Source: Actinoallomurus sp963736325
GTDB taxonomy: Bacteria; Actinomycetota; Actinomycetes; Streptosporangiales; Streptosporangiaceae
Direction: 5' to 3'
Assembly: GCA_963736325.1 (NCBI GenBank)
Contig: CAVTOG010000003.1
Location: 1-64,000, forward strand
Length of the DNA stretch: 64,000 nt
The translations under genes and the position numbers were made by a program. Each line of letters starts with the position of its first letter. Position 1 is the first letter of the stretch. The notes under the pieces are model-generated. The model had not been told where the DNA came from. It did not search any database and worked only from the letters and a program-made list of their open reading frames with translations. Positions 8,533 to 15,821 of the stretch are shown one piece after another.

Positions 8533-9369
8533 TTGTCCCCAGAATCCGCCCTTCGGCTGCCCGAGGAGTACGCCGCGCGCGCCAGGGAGATCGAGGACGG
8601 CCGGGCCGAGGCGGCGACGCCGCGTGACGCCTCGACGGTCGTCCTGCTCCGTGACGCTCCGGACGGCGGCATCCTCGTCTACCTGCTGCGCCGTGTCTCG
8701 TCGATGAAGTTCGCGCCCGGCGCGTACGTCTTCCCGGGCGGTTCGGTCGACCCACGCGACGCCGACATGTCGGTGACGTGGTCGGGCCCGAGCGCCGCCG
8801 AGTGGGGTACGGCGTTCAGCGCCGCCGAGGGTCTCGCGCGCGAGCTGGTCAGCGCCGCCGTACGTGAGACGTTCGAGGAGTCCGGCGTCCTGCTCGCCGG
8901 GCCGGCCGAGCACGCGATCGTGGAGGACACCAGCGGCGACGACTGGGAGGCCGACCGGCAGGCGCTTCTCGACCGGTCGCTGTCCCTGGCCGAGCTGCTC
9001 GGCCGGCGTTCGCTGGTGCTGCGCGGAGACCTGCTGCGCCCGTGGGCGCACTGGATCACCCCGGAGATCGAGACGCGCCGCTACGACACCCGTTTCTTCG
9101 TCGCCGCGCTGCCCGAGGGCCAGCGCACCCGCGACGTCAGCACCGAGTCCGACCGCGTCACGTGGGCGCGCCCGGCGGAGGCCGCCGCGGCGGCTCGTCG
9201 CGGTGACATGCCGATGCTGCCGCCCACGCTGGTGACGCTCACCGAGCTGGCGGAGTTCTCCTCCGTCGCCGAGGTCCTCGCCGCGCGGCGCGTGATACGC
9301 CCGCTGATGCCGCGTGCGCGGGTGACCGAAAGCGGAGTCTTCCTCGAACTGCCCGATGAGGTGAAATGA
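8533..9369 (+). CDS. NUDIX hydrolase (large NUDT19-like type)
   Basis: About 278 aa. The start is TTG at 8533 because a perfect AGGAGG lies at 8521-8526, 6 nt upstream; an upstream in-frame start would add a non-conserved extension. The NUDIX region shows FAPGAYVFPGGSVDPRDAD and the downstream helix RELVSAAVRETFEESGVLLAG (REx(2)EE core is RETFEESG), separated by an insertion of about 40 aa as in the NUDT19/CoA-pyrophosphatase-like subgroup. It probably hydrolyses a nucleoside diphosphate or CoA derivative. It is coupled by ATGA (9366-9369) to the MBL hydrolase. Confidence 0.88.
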   Translation: MSPESALRLPEEYAARAREIEDGRAEAATPRDASTVVLLRDAPDGGILVYLLRRVSSMKFAPGAYVFPGGSVDPRDADMSVTWSGPSAAEWGTAFSAAEGLARELVSAAVRETFEESGVLLAGPAEHAIVEDTSGDDWEADRQALLDRSLSLAELLGRRSLVLRGDLLRPWAHWITPEIETRRYDTRFFVAALPEGQRTRDVSTESDRVTWARPAEAAAAARRGDMPMLPPTLVTLTELAEFSSVAEVLAARRVIRPLMPRARVTESGVFLELPDEVK

Positions 9370-10124
9370 GCATCGACGGCGCTCGTACGGACCGCACGCT
9401 CTGCCTGCTCGCGCCCAACCCGTCGCCGATGACGCTCGACGGCACCAACACCTGGATCCTTCGCGAGCCCGGAGCCGAACGCTCGATCGTCATCGACCCC
9501 GGGCCGGAGCACGAGGAGCACCTCGCCCGCGTCGCCGCCGCGGCCGGCCGGGTCGCCGTCGTCCTGCTCAGCCACGGCCACTCCGACCATTCGGAGGGCG
9601 CGCGCCGCTTCACCGAGCTGGCAGGCGGCGACGTGCCCGTACGTGCGCTGGACCCCGCGTACCGGCTCGGCGACGAAGGCCTGCGCGAGGGCGACGTGGT
9701 CGAGATCGACGGGCTCGAGGTGCGGATCATGGAGACGCCGGGCCACAGCCCCGACTCGCTCTGCTTCTGGCTGCCCGGCGACCAGGCGGTGCTCACCGGC
9801 GACACCGTGCTCGGCTACGGCACCACGGTCGTCCACGACCTGGGCGACTACCTGGCCTCCCTCGACCGCCTGCGCGCCATGGCCGACACCACCCGTGTGC
9901 TCCTCCCGGGCCACGGCCCGAGGCTCGACGACCCGGCCGGCGCACTCGACTTCTACATCGCCCACCGGCGCGAACGCCTCGAACAGGTGGAGGCGGCCCT
10001 CGCCGCCGGCGACCGTACGGCCGCCGAGATCGTGGCACGCGTGTACGCCGACGTCGACCGGTCGCTGTGGCCGGTCGCCGAGTGGTCGGTACAGGCGCAG
10101 CTCGACTACCTCGGCGGTGGCTAG
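9366..10124 (+). CDS. Metallo-beta-lactamase fold hydrolase (LACTB2/glyoxalase II-like)
   Basis: 252 aa. Metal-binding motif HGHSDHSEG near residue 61, then ETPGHSPDSLCFW, LTGDTVLG and LPGHGPRLDDP, plus a C-terminal winged-helix-like segment (HRRERLEQVEAALAAGDRTA). These are features of the LACTB2-like RNase/thioesterase group. M. tuberculosis has a comparable gene, Rv3677c, beside crp. The 4-nt overlap with the NUDIX gene indicates one operon with it. Substrate unknown: RNA, thioester or lactone are all possible. It is convergent with crp. Confidence 0.9.
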   Translation: MSIDGARTDRTLCLLAPNPSPMTLDGTNTWILREPGAERSIVIDPGPEHEEHLARVAAAAGRVAVVLLSHGHSDHSEGARRFTELAGGDVPVRALDPAYRLGDEGLREGDVVEIDGLEVRIMETPGHSPDSLCFWLPGDQAVLTGDTVLGYGTTVVHDLGDYLASLDRLRAMADTTRVLLPGHGPRLDDPAGALDFYIAHRRERLEQVEAALAAGDRTAAEIVARVYADVDRSLWPVAEWSVQAQLDYLGGG

Positions 10125-10188
10125 GGCGTGTCTGACGGATCACGTTCGTTGCGCAGCCGGACAGGGATGCGTCAGACACGCGCCCTAG
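10121..10188. repeat. Imperfect 68-bp palindrome bounded by CTAG; terminator or MITE-like element
   Basis: The arms CTAGGGCGTGTCTGAC (10121-10136) and GTCAGACACGCGCCCTAG (10171-10188) pair with a 2-nt bulge around a 34-nt centre. The element begins in the TAG stop codon of the MBL gene and ends just outside the crp stop codon. It may be a bidirectional terminator. The terminal CTAG duplication also fits a small inserted element, since CTAG is a target used by IS5/IS701-type transposons. No transposase is inside. Confidence 0.7.
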
Positions 10189-10871
10189 CGGGAGCGCTTG
10201 CGTAGCCGGTCGATGTCCAGGACCTGGACGGCGCGGGCCTCGATGCGGAGCCAGCCGCGCTGGGCGAAGTCGGCCAGGGCCTTGTTGACCGTCTCGCGTG
10301 AGGCGCCCACGAGCTGGGCGAGCTCCTCCTGCGTGAGGTCGTGGTGGACGTGCAGGCCGTTCTCGGTCGGTTGGCCGAAGCGCTCGGCCAGGTCGAGGAG
10401 GGCCTTGGCGACCCGGCCGGGCACGTCGGTGAAGACGAGGTCGGCCATGGACTCGTTGGTACGCCGCAGGCGCTGCGCGAGAGCGCGCAGCAGGTGGATG
10501 GCGATCTCCGGGTGGCCCTTGAGGAACGGCCACAGGTCGGTGTGGCTGAGCGCGGCCAGCCGGCCCTCGGTCACCGCGATGGCGCTGGCCGTACGCGGGC
10601 GGGGGTCGAAGAAGGACAGCTCACCGAACATCTCGCTCGGGCCGAGGACGCTGAGGAGGTTCTCCCGGCCGTCAGGGGCCGTACGGGTGAGCTTGATCTT
10701 GCCGTCGAGGATGACGTAGAGGCGGTCGCCCTCCTGGTCCTCGGAGAACAACGTCTGGCCGCGAGACAGGTGGACTTCAGTGACAATGGCGCGCAGCGCC
10801 TTGGATCCCTCGTCGTCGAGCGCCTCGAAGAGTGGCGCTCGTCCGAGAACCTCCACGTCGCGGTCGTTCAC
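10185..10871 (-). CDS. crp: Crp/Fnr-family global transcription regulator
   Basis: About 228 aa. The N-terminal cyclic-nucleotide-binding domain has the phosphate-binding cassette FGELSFFDPRPRTASAIA, followed by the dimer helix and a C-terminal winged helix-turn-helix (LTQEELAQLVGASRETVNKAL). The start is GTG at 10871 with GAGGAGGA just upstream; a longer reading frame exists but has no Shine-Dalgarno. Orthologues are Rv3676 of M. tuberculosis (cAMP-responsive) and Crp of S. coelicolor (germination, secondary metabolism). A TGTGA-N6-TCGCA site 30-45 nt upstream of the start suggests autoregulation. It is divergent from nth and convergent with the MBL gene, the conserved arrangement. Confidence 0.95.
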   Translation of the reverse strand: MNDRDVEVLGRAPLFEALDDEGSKALRAIVTEVHLSRGQTLFSEDQEGDRLYVILDGKIKLTRTAPDGRENLLSVLGPSEMFGELSFFDPRPRTASAIAVTEGRLAALSHTDLWPFLKGHPEIAIHLLRALAQRLRRTNESMADLVFTDVPGRVAKALLDLAERFGQPTENGLHVHHDLTQEELAQLVGASRETVNKALADFAQRGWLRIEARAVQVLDIDRLRKRSR

Positions 10872-10900
10872 GTTTCCTCCTCGGTAACCTACGCACACAG

Positions 10901-10916
10901 TGTGACGCACATCGCA
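10901..10916. promoter_or_regulatory. Predicted CRP operator upstream of crp
   Basis: TGTGACGCACATCGCA matches the CRP consensus TGTGA-N6-TCACA with a single mismatch. It lies 30-45 nt upstream of the crp start codon, where binding would overlap the promoter, consistent with autoregulation reported for actinobacterial Crp proteins. Confidence 0.6.
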
Positions 10917-11080
10917 GTGTGAACGTGAGGCGGCCCCCCAACGGAGCTCCTAGTAGCGACTGGTTTGTCCGTCTGACGTATCGAGCAAACGGGGCAACAT
11001 GGTCACGGATGGGCTCAGATTCCAGTATCGGGCAGCCCCTTTACCCCGCTGACCGGCGGTGCACACCCGCTCCGAAGCCC

Positions 11081-11086
11081 TAGTCT
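11081..11086 (+). promoter_or_regulatory. -10 box of a probable leaderless nth promoter
   Basis: TAGTCT (TANNNT consensus) ends 6 nt before the nth ATG and there is no Shine-Dalgarno, so the transcript would start at or beside the start codon. The -35 region is weak. Confidence 0.5.
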
Positions 11087-11092
11087 TGCGGG

Positions 11093-11827
11093 ATGGCGAC
11101 GGATGTGACCCGGCGGGCGCGCAAGTGGGAGGCCGAGACCCGGCTGGGGCTGGTCAGACGGGCGCGGCAGATCAACCGGATTCTGGCCGAGACCTACCCC
11201 GACGCGCACTGCGAGCTGAACTTCGAGACCCCGTTCCAGCTGCTCGTGGCCACGGTGCTGTCGGCGCAGACGACGGACGTGCGGGTGAACCTCACCACCC
11301 CGGGGCTGTTCGGCAAGTACCCCACCCCCGAGGACATGGCCGCCGCGAACCCCGAGGACCTGGAGGCCATCCTCAAGCCCACCGGGTTCTTCCGCGCCAA
11401 GACCAAGTCGGTCATGGGCCTGTCCACGGCGCTGCGCGACCAGTTCGGCGGCGAGGTGCCGCGCACACTGGACGAGCTGGTCAAGCTCCCCGGCGTCGGC
11501 CGTAAGACCGCGAACGTCGTCCTCGGCAACGCCTTCGACGTGCCCGGCATCACCGTCGACACGCACTTCGGGCGGCTCACACGCCGGTTCCGCTGGACCA
11601 CCGAGACCGACCCGGTCAAGGTCGAGCACGAGGTCGGCGACCTGATCCCGAAGAAAGACTGGACGATCTTGTCGCACCGGCTCATCTGGCACGGCCGGCG
11701 CATCTGCCACTCCCGGCGTCCCGCGTGCGGCGTCTGCCCGCTGGCCCGGCTCTGTCCCTCGTTCGGCGAGGGCCCCACCGACGAGAAGGTCGCGGGCAAG
11801 CTCGTACGCCCCGGGCCGTTCTCGTGA
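11093..11827 (+). CDS. nth: Endonuclease III (DNA glycosylase/AP lyase)
   Basis: 244 aa. Helix-hairpin-helix LPGVGRKTANVVLGNAF with the catalytic lysine (GRKTA), the catalytic aspartate in TVDTHFGRL, and the 4Fe-4S cluster motif CHSRRPACGVCPLARLC (Cys-x6-Cys-x2-Cys-x5-Cys). It removes oxidised pyrimidines from DNA in base-excision repair. No Shine-Dalgarno; a -10 box 6 nt upstream suggests a leaderless message. The stop codon overlaps the next gene's GTG (11824-11827). Next to crp as in mycobacteria and Streptomyces. Confidence 0.96.
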   Translation: MATDVTRRARKWEAETRLGLVRRARQINRILAETYPDAHCELNFETPFQLLVATVLSAQTTDVRVNLTTPGLFGKYPTPEDMAAANPEDLEAILKPTGFFRAKTKSVMGLSTALRDQFGGEVPRTLDELVKLPGVGRKTANVVLGNAFDVPGITVDTHFGRLTRRFRWTTETDPVKVEHEVGDLIPKKDWTILSHRLIWHGRRICHSRRPACGVCPLARLCPSFGEGPTDEKVAGKLVRPGPFS

Positions 11828-12474
11828 GTGAGGACTATCCCGGCTGGCTACGGGAGTTCGTGGCCGCCGCGCCGGGCACACCGGTGCCCGCGGTCCTGCG
11901 CCCGCCGAACAACGGCGGGCGTGCCGCGGCGGTGCTGCTGCTGTTCGGCGAGGGGCCCGACGGGCCTGACCTCCTGCTCCTCCAGCGTGCCGCCACGCTG
12001 CGCAAGCACGCGGGCCAGCCGGCGTTCCCCGGCGGCGGCATCGATCCAGACGACGACGGCCCGGTGGGCGCCGCGCTCCGCGAGGCCGCCGAGGAGACCG
12101 GGCTGGACCCCTCCGGCGTCGACGTGCTGGCCACCATGCCCGAGATGTACGTCTCGCGAAGCGGCTACCGCGTGACACCGGTCGTCGGCTGGTGGCGTAC
12201 GCCGTCCGCCGTCGCGGCGAACGACCCGGGCGAGGTCGCCTCGGTCGCGCGCGTCCCGCTGTCGGAGCTCACCGACCCGGCCAACCGGCTCCTCATCCGC
12301 GGCCCTGCGGGCTACCTCGGCGCGGCATTCCACGTGCGCGGCATGCTCGTGTGGGGGTTCACCGGCGCTATCCTCAACCGGGTGCTGGAGGCCGGCGGCT
12401 GGGAAGTGCCCTGGGACAAGGGCCGGATCGAGAGCCTCCCGCCGGAGGCCATCGACCTCGCGGCCCGCGGCTAG
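11824..12474 (+). CDS. NUDIX hydrolase, CoA-pyrophosphatase type
   Basis: 216 aa from GTG at 11824, whose GTGA overlaps the nth stop. The NUDIX motif is GGGIDPDDDGPVGAALREAAEETGL (core REAAEETGL), preceded by the CoAse-type UPF0035 motif RAATLRKHAGQPAFPGGGID; the KHAGQxxFPGG block is characteristic of CoA diphosphatases such as NudL. It probably cleaves CoA or acyl-CoA to phosphopantetheine and 3',5'-ADP. Rv3672c occupies the same place in M. tuberculosis. The TAG stop is followed directly by GGCCTGTCT, an IS-terminus-like sequence. Confidence 0.9.
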   Translation: MSEDYPGWLREFVAAAPGTPVPAVLRPPNNGGRAAAVLLLFGEGPDGPDLLLLQRAATLRKHAGQPAFPGGGIDPDDDGPVGAALREAAEETGLDPSGVDVLATMPEMYVSRSGYRVTPVVGWWRTPSAVAANDPGEVASVARVPLSELTDPANRLLIRGPAGYLGAAFHVRGMLVWGFTGAILNRVLEAGGWEVPWDKGRIESLPPEAIDLAARG

Positions 12475-12554
12475 GGCCTGTCTAGTACTCCGTTCGCAGG
12501 CGACGTGTACATATCTCGTACCCGGAGGGGACGTGCCGACCGGCCAATCCCCTA

Positions 12555-12560
12555 TACGGT
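12555..12560 (+). promoter_or_regulatory. -10 box of a probable leaderless marP promoter
   Basis: TACGGT ends 6 nt before the GTG start of the MarP-like protease, within a TATACGGT run. No Shine-Dalgarno lies before the start. Confidence 0.45.
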
Positions 12561-12566
12561 GAACCA

Positions 12567-13763
12567 GTGCTGGGCGATCACCTCCTCGACCTCATTCTGC
12601 TTGCGCTGTTCGTGTTGTTCGCCATATCGGGATACCGCCAGGGCTTCATCGTCGGTTCGCTGAGCTTCGTGGGCTTCGTCGGTGGCGTCATCGTCGGAAT
12701 GCTCCTGGCGCCGCCGATCGTCAAGGCGGTCGTCGGCGGCTCCGCGCAGCAGGCGCTGCTGGCCATCGTCATCCCGTTCCTCACGGCGACGCTGGGTCAG
12801 CTGCTGGCGTCCTCCGTCGGCTCCGCGCTGCGCAACCGCGTGACCTGGGACTCCGCGCGCAGCGTCGACGCGGTCGGTGGCGCGTGCGTCAGCGGCATCG
12901 CGCTGCTCGTCGTCGCGTGGCTGATCGGGAGCGCGCTGGTCACCTCCCCGTTCGTGTGGCTGCGCTCGCAGGTCAAGGACTCCACGGTCCTGCACAGCGT
13001 CAACACGTTCATGCCCGACCAGGCCAACACCTGGTTCTCCTCGTTCCGCGGGTTCGTGTCCAAGACCGGGTTCCCCCAGGTCTTCGGCGGGCTCGGCGGC
13101 GAGTCGATCGTGGACGTCCCCCCGCCCGACACCAAGATCCTCAACACCCCGCAGCTGCGCCAGGCCCGCCACAGCATCGTCAAGATCATCGGTACCGCGC
13201 GCAGCTGCCAGCGGAAGATCGAGGGCACCGGCTTCGTGTACGCGCCGGGCCACGTGATGACGAACGCGCACGTCGTCGCTGGCGTCGACAGCGGCCCGCA
13301 GGTCTTCACCATGGGCAGCGGCACCTACCGCGGCAAGGTCGTCCTGTACGACTACAAGCGCGACATCGCCATCCTCGACGTGCCCGGCCTGCGGCTCCCG
13401 TCGCTGAGCTTCGACGGCTCGGCGGAGACCCGTGACGACGCCGTCGTCGCCGGCTTCCCCAAGAACCACTCCTTCACGACCCGCCCGGCCCGCGTACGGG
13501 CCAAGCAGAAGGCACGCGGCCCGGACATCTACCACTCCGGCGAGGTCACCCGCGAGATCTACGCCATCCGCGCACTGGTCGAACAAGGCAACTCCGGCGG
13601 CCCGCTCCTCGCCCCGAACGGCAAGGTCTACGGCGTGGTCTTCGCCGCGGCCCTCGACAACAAGGACACCGGCTACGTCCTCACCGCCGGTGAGGTGGCC
13701 CCCGATGCCCGCGCCGGCGCCAACGCCGTCAACGAGGTCTCCACACAGTCCTGCTCCGACTAG
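12567..13763 (+). CDS. marP: MarP-like membrane serine protease (CvpA domain + trypsin-like)
   Basis: 398 aa. The N-terminal CvpA/colicin V domain has four transmembrane helices (about residues 1-125). The periplasmic protease has a complete triad: His in MTNAHVVAG, Asp in KRDIAILDV and Ser in QGNSGGPLL. Cysteines in ARSCQRK and at the extreme C-terminus (STQSCSD) match the disulfide that activates M. tuberculosis MarP (Rv3671c), which preserves cytosolic pH in acid and processes a peptidoglycan hydrolase. GTG start; the message may be leaderless. Position after nth and NUDIX is the same as in mycobacteria. Confidence 0.94.
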   Translation: MLGDHLLDLILLALFVLFAISGYRQGFIVGSLSFVGFVGGVIVGMLLAPPIVKAVVGGSAQQALLAIVIPFLTATLGQLLASSVGSALRNRVTWDSARSVDAVGGACVSGIALLVVAWLIGSALVTSPFVWLRSQVKDSTVLHSVNTFMPDQANTWFSSFRGFVSKTGFPQVFGGLGGESIVDVPPPDTKILNTPQLRQARHSIVKIIGTARSCQRKIEGTGFVYAPGHVMTNAHVVAGVDSGPQVFTMGSGTYRGKVVLYDYKRDIAILDVPGLRLPSLSFDGSAETRDDAVVAGFPKNHSFTTRPARVRAKQKARGPDIYHSGEVTREIYAIRALVEQGNSGGPLLAPNGKVYGVVFAAALDNKDTGYVLTAGEVAPDARAGANAVNEVSTQSCSD

Positions 13764-13796
13764 AGCGCGTATGCACCCCATTGACGACGGCCTTGT

Positions 13797-14294
13797 ACGG
13801 GGACCATCACCCTGCCGGCCGCGCCGAAGGCGTACAGAGGCGGGCCGGTCTCCTCGCTCGACGCGGAGACCCGGGCGGCGATCGAGGAACTGCGGGGGAT
13901 CCCGCAGGAGGGCGTCGACTGCGACGCCGCGACCGCCGTATGGGAGGAGGCGCTGCGGACTCCGGGCCGGGACGGGGCGCCGGTGTGGCTGCACGCCGAC
14001 CTGATGCCGGGCAACCTGCTGGTCGACGGCGGCAGGCTGGCCTCGGTGATCGACTTCGGGTGCATGGGCCTGGGGGATCCGGCCTGCGACCTGTTTCCGG
14101 CGTGGAATCTGCTGCCACGCGACGCGAGGGAGATCTTCCGCGCGGCGTTGGCCGTGGACGACGAGACCTGGATCCGTGGCCGGGCGCGGACGCTGTCGCA
14201 GGCGCTGATCGCGCTGCCGTACTACCGGAGGACGAACCCCGCGATGGCGCACAACGCCCGGCACGTGATCCGGGCGGTGCTGGACGAAGGCTGA
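13797..14294 (+). pseudogene. 5'-truncated APH-family phosphotransferase
   Basis: The open frame reads AYRGGPVSSLDAETRAAI, then VWLHADLMPGNLLVDGG and VIDFGCMGLGDPACDL and ends RHVIRAVLDEG. HADLMPGNLL is the catalytic loop and IDFGxxGxGDPACDL the metal-binding motif of aminoglycoside/homoserine-type kinases. The whole N-lobe (about 130 aa, with nucleotide-binding lysine) is missing: an in-frame stop lies at about 13782, just after marP. The remaining internal ATG (13986) is too late to give a functional kinase. A remnant left by deletion or recombination at the 3' end of marP. Confidence 0.8.
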
Positions 14295-14494
14295 GGCGTC
14301 CCGCCGACCGTGCTGGTCAGGGCCGTTCGTCCGGCCGCGACGGTGAAATGTCGCTTTCGTTTACCCAGGGGCCAGACCGCCTCCGGCCTTCGTCCGATCT
14401 TGACCCTTCTGATCCGCGGGCATTTGAATACCAAGATCGCACCGGCGTTGGGTGAACGCGCCGGAGTGATCGACGGGGCTCTTGGAGGCAAGCG

Positions 14495-14629
14495 ATGACC
14501 GATCTTTTCGTCGCTCCACCACCGGATGAGCCGATTCCGGCTCCCGGCCGAAGCGACGTGAACGCTCCCGACCTGCCCGACCCACCGGACGACGGCGTCG
14601 AGTACGCCGATCCGCTGGAGGCGGAGTGA
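14495..14629 (+). CDS. Small acidic proline-rich protein (44 aa), coupled to CHAP amidase
   Basis: ATG at 14495 has GGAGG at 14484-14488, the ideal spacing. The product starts MTDLFVAPPPDEPIPAPGRS and ends YADPLEAE; it is rich in Asp, Glu and Pro, with no membrane segment or cysteine, so probably disordered. Its stop TGA is one base away from the ATG of the CHAP amidase (14631), suggesting translational coupling. Not a family I recognise. Being acidic and co-translated with a signal-less hydrolase, it could be a chaperone, inhibitor or export partner; this is a guess. Confidence 0.6.
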   Translation: MTDLFVAPPPDEPIPAPGRSDVNAPDLPDPPDDGVEYADPLEAE

Positions 14630-14630
14630 G

Positions 14631-15332
14631 ATGTCCACACCCACCGGAACCCAGCTCGTCTCGTACGGGATGACGCTGCGCGGCACGTACGGGCCGCCTG
14701 AGAACGTCAACAAGTTCACGAAGGCCTACTACGGCGACCACACCTCGGCCTCATGGTGCCTGATCTTCGTCTGGTACTGCCTCGACCACTTCGGCGCGGG
14801 CGGCCTCATCGGCGGGAAGATCGCCTATGTGCCGAACCTGAAGAAGCGTGTCGGCGGCAAGTGGCACACGTCGAAGTCACTGATCGCCAGGGGTGACCCG
14901 GTGACGTTCGACTTCAACAAGACCGGCGAGCCCGAACACATCGGCATCTTCGTCAAGTGGCTGAACTCCTCGCACACGATGTTCGAGTCGCTGGAGGGCA
15001 ACACCACCAAAGGGGGCAGTGACGACGCGGTCGCGGTCAAGACCCGCCACTGGTCCGACGTGTACGGCTACGTCAAGCCCGGCCTCGCCAAGAGCGACCC
15101 GGGCGCCTACCCCGGCAAGATCTACAAGTACGCCGAGGACCGCCCGGCGCTGAGCGACAGCCACGTGACCTGGATCCAGCAGCGTCTCACCGCCCTCGGC
15201 CACAAGGTCACCGCCAACGGCGAGTACGACGCCGACACCGCCGCCGCCGTCCTCGCCTTCCAGAAGGAACACGGCCTCGAACAGGACGGCGAGGTCGGTC
15301 CGCTTACCTGGTCCGCGCTCGCGAGGAAGTAG
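14631..15332 (+). CDS. Signal-less CHAP amidase with C-terminal peptidoglycan-binding domain
   Basis: 233 aa. The N-terminal CHAP (NlpC/P60-like) domain has the nucleophile Cys in TSASWCLIFVWYCLDHFG (about residue 43) and the catalytic His in GEPEHIGIFVKW. After a short linker comes a PG_binding_1 domain (ALSDSHVTWIQQRL, DADTAAAVLAFQKEHGL, DGEVGPLTWSAL). There is no signal peptide or membrane segment. The architecture is that of phage endolysins or of amidases delivered by lysis; most cellular wall hydrolases are exported. It lies in an accessory patch between marP and the DUF309/ephE genes and is preceded by a 44-aa acidic protein. Confidence 0.85.
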   Translation: MSTPTGTQLVSYGMTLRGTYGPPENVNKFTKAYYGDHTSASWCLIFVWYCLDHFGAGGLIGGKIAYVPNLKKRVGGKWHTSKSLIARGDPVTFDFNKTGEPEHIGIFVKWLNSSHTMFESLEGNTTKGGSDDAVAVKTRHWSDVYGYVKPGLAKSDPGAYPGKIYKYAEDRPALSDSHVTWIQQRLTALGHKVTANGEYDADTAAAVLAFQKEHGLEQDGEVGPLTWSALARK

Positions 15333-15336
15333 GCGG

Positions 15337-15810
15337 TCAGTCCCTGGTGAGGCGCGGGGCGAGGGCCTCGCCGGGGATCTCGCTCAGGTCCGTCTCGGTG
15401 ACCCGGTCGGCCAGGGCACGCGCGTGGGCGGCCAGGCCGGCGGCGTCGATGCCGTGCGGCGCCGGGTCGTACGCGGCGATGCGGTCGGCCGCGCGGTTCA
15501 GCAGGGACCGCGCTCCCCGCGGGTTGCCGCGCCGTACGTGCGTGAAGCCCACGGCGAGCTGCGCCAGGCCCTGCCACAGGTCGCGCTCGGATTCCGGCGC
15601 GGACTTCCACGCGGCTTCGAGCACCTCGTGGGCGTGGAAGGGGCGGTCGGCGTCGAGCAGGCGCTGCGCCTCGGCGAGGGCCTCGTCCGGCGGTGCCGCG
15701 TAGTCGTCGGGGACGCGCTCCTCGCCCTCGGCGCCGTGGGGCAGCGGCCGGCCGTACGCGTCGCGTGGCCGGGCACTGCGCGCCCGTCCTCCCTCGTCGC
15801 GATCCCGCAT
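15337..15810 (-). CDS. DUF309 domain-containing protein
   Basis: 157 aa. ATG at 15810 with GAGGAGG just upstream. The signature HAHEVLEAAWK and the helices DLWQGLAQLAVGFTHVRRGN and GARSLLNRAADRIA define DUF309, a small all-helical family with invariant H-x-x-E and W residues resembling a metal site. Function unknown. The basic N-terminal 30 residues are not conserved. The gene is 11 bp downstream of the alpha/beta hydrolase on the same strand and probably in its operon; it is convergent with the CHAP amidase. Confidence 0.88.
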   Translation of the reverse strand: MRDRDEGGRARSARPRDAYGRPLPHGAEGEERVPDDYAAPPDEALAEAQRLLDADRPFHAHEVLEAAWKSAPESERDLWQGLAQLAVGFTHVRRGNPRGARSLLNRAADRIAAYDPAPHGIDAAGLAAHARALADRVTETDLSEIPGEALAPRLTRD

Positions 15811-15821
15811 GGCGTCCCTCC

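Noticed and set aside
12552..14264. 570-codon minus-strand open frame opposite marP
   Set aside because: Antisense shadow of the protease gene; no motif and no ribosome-binding site.
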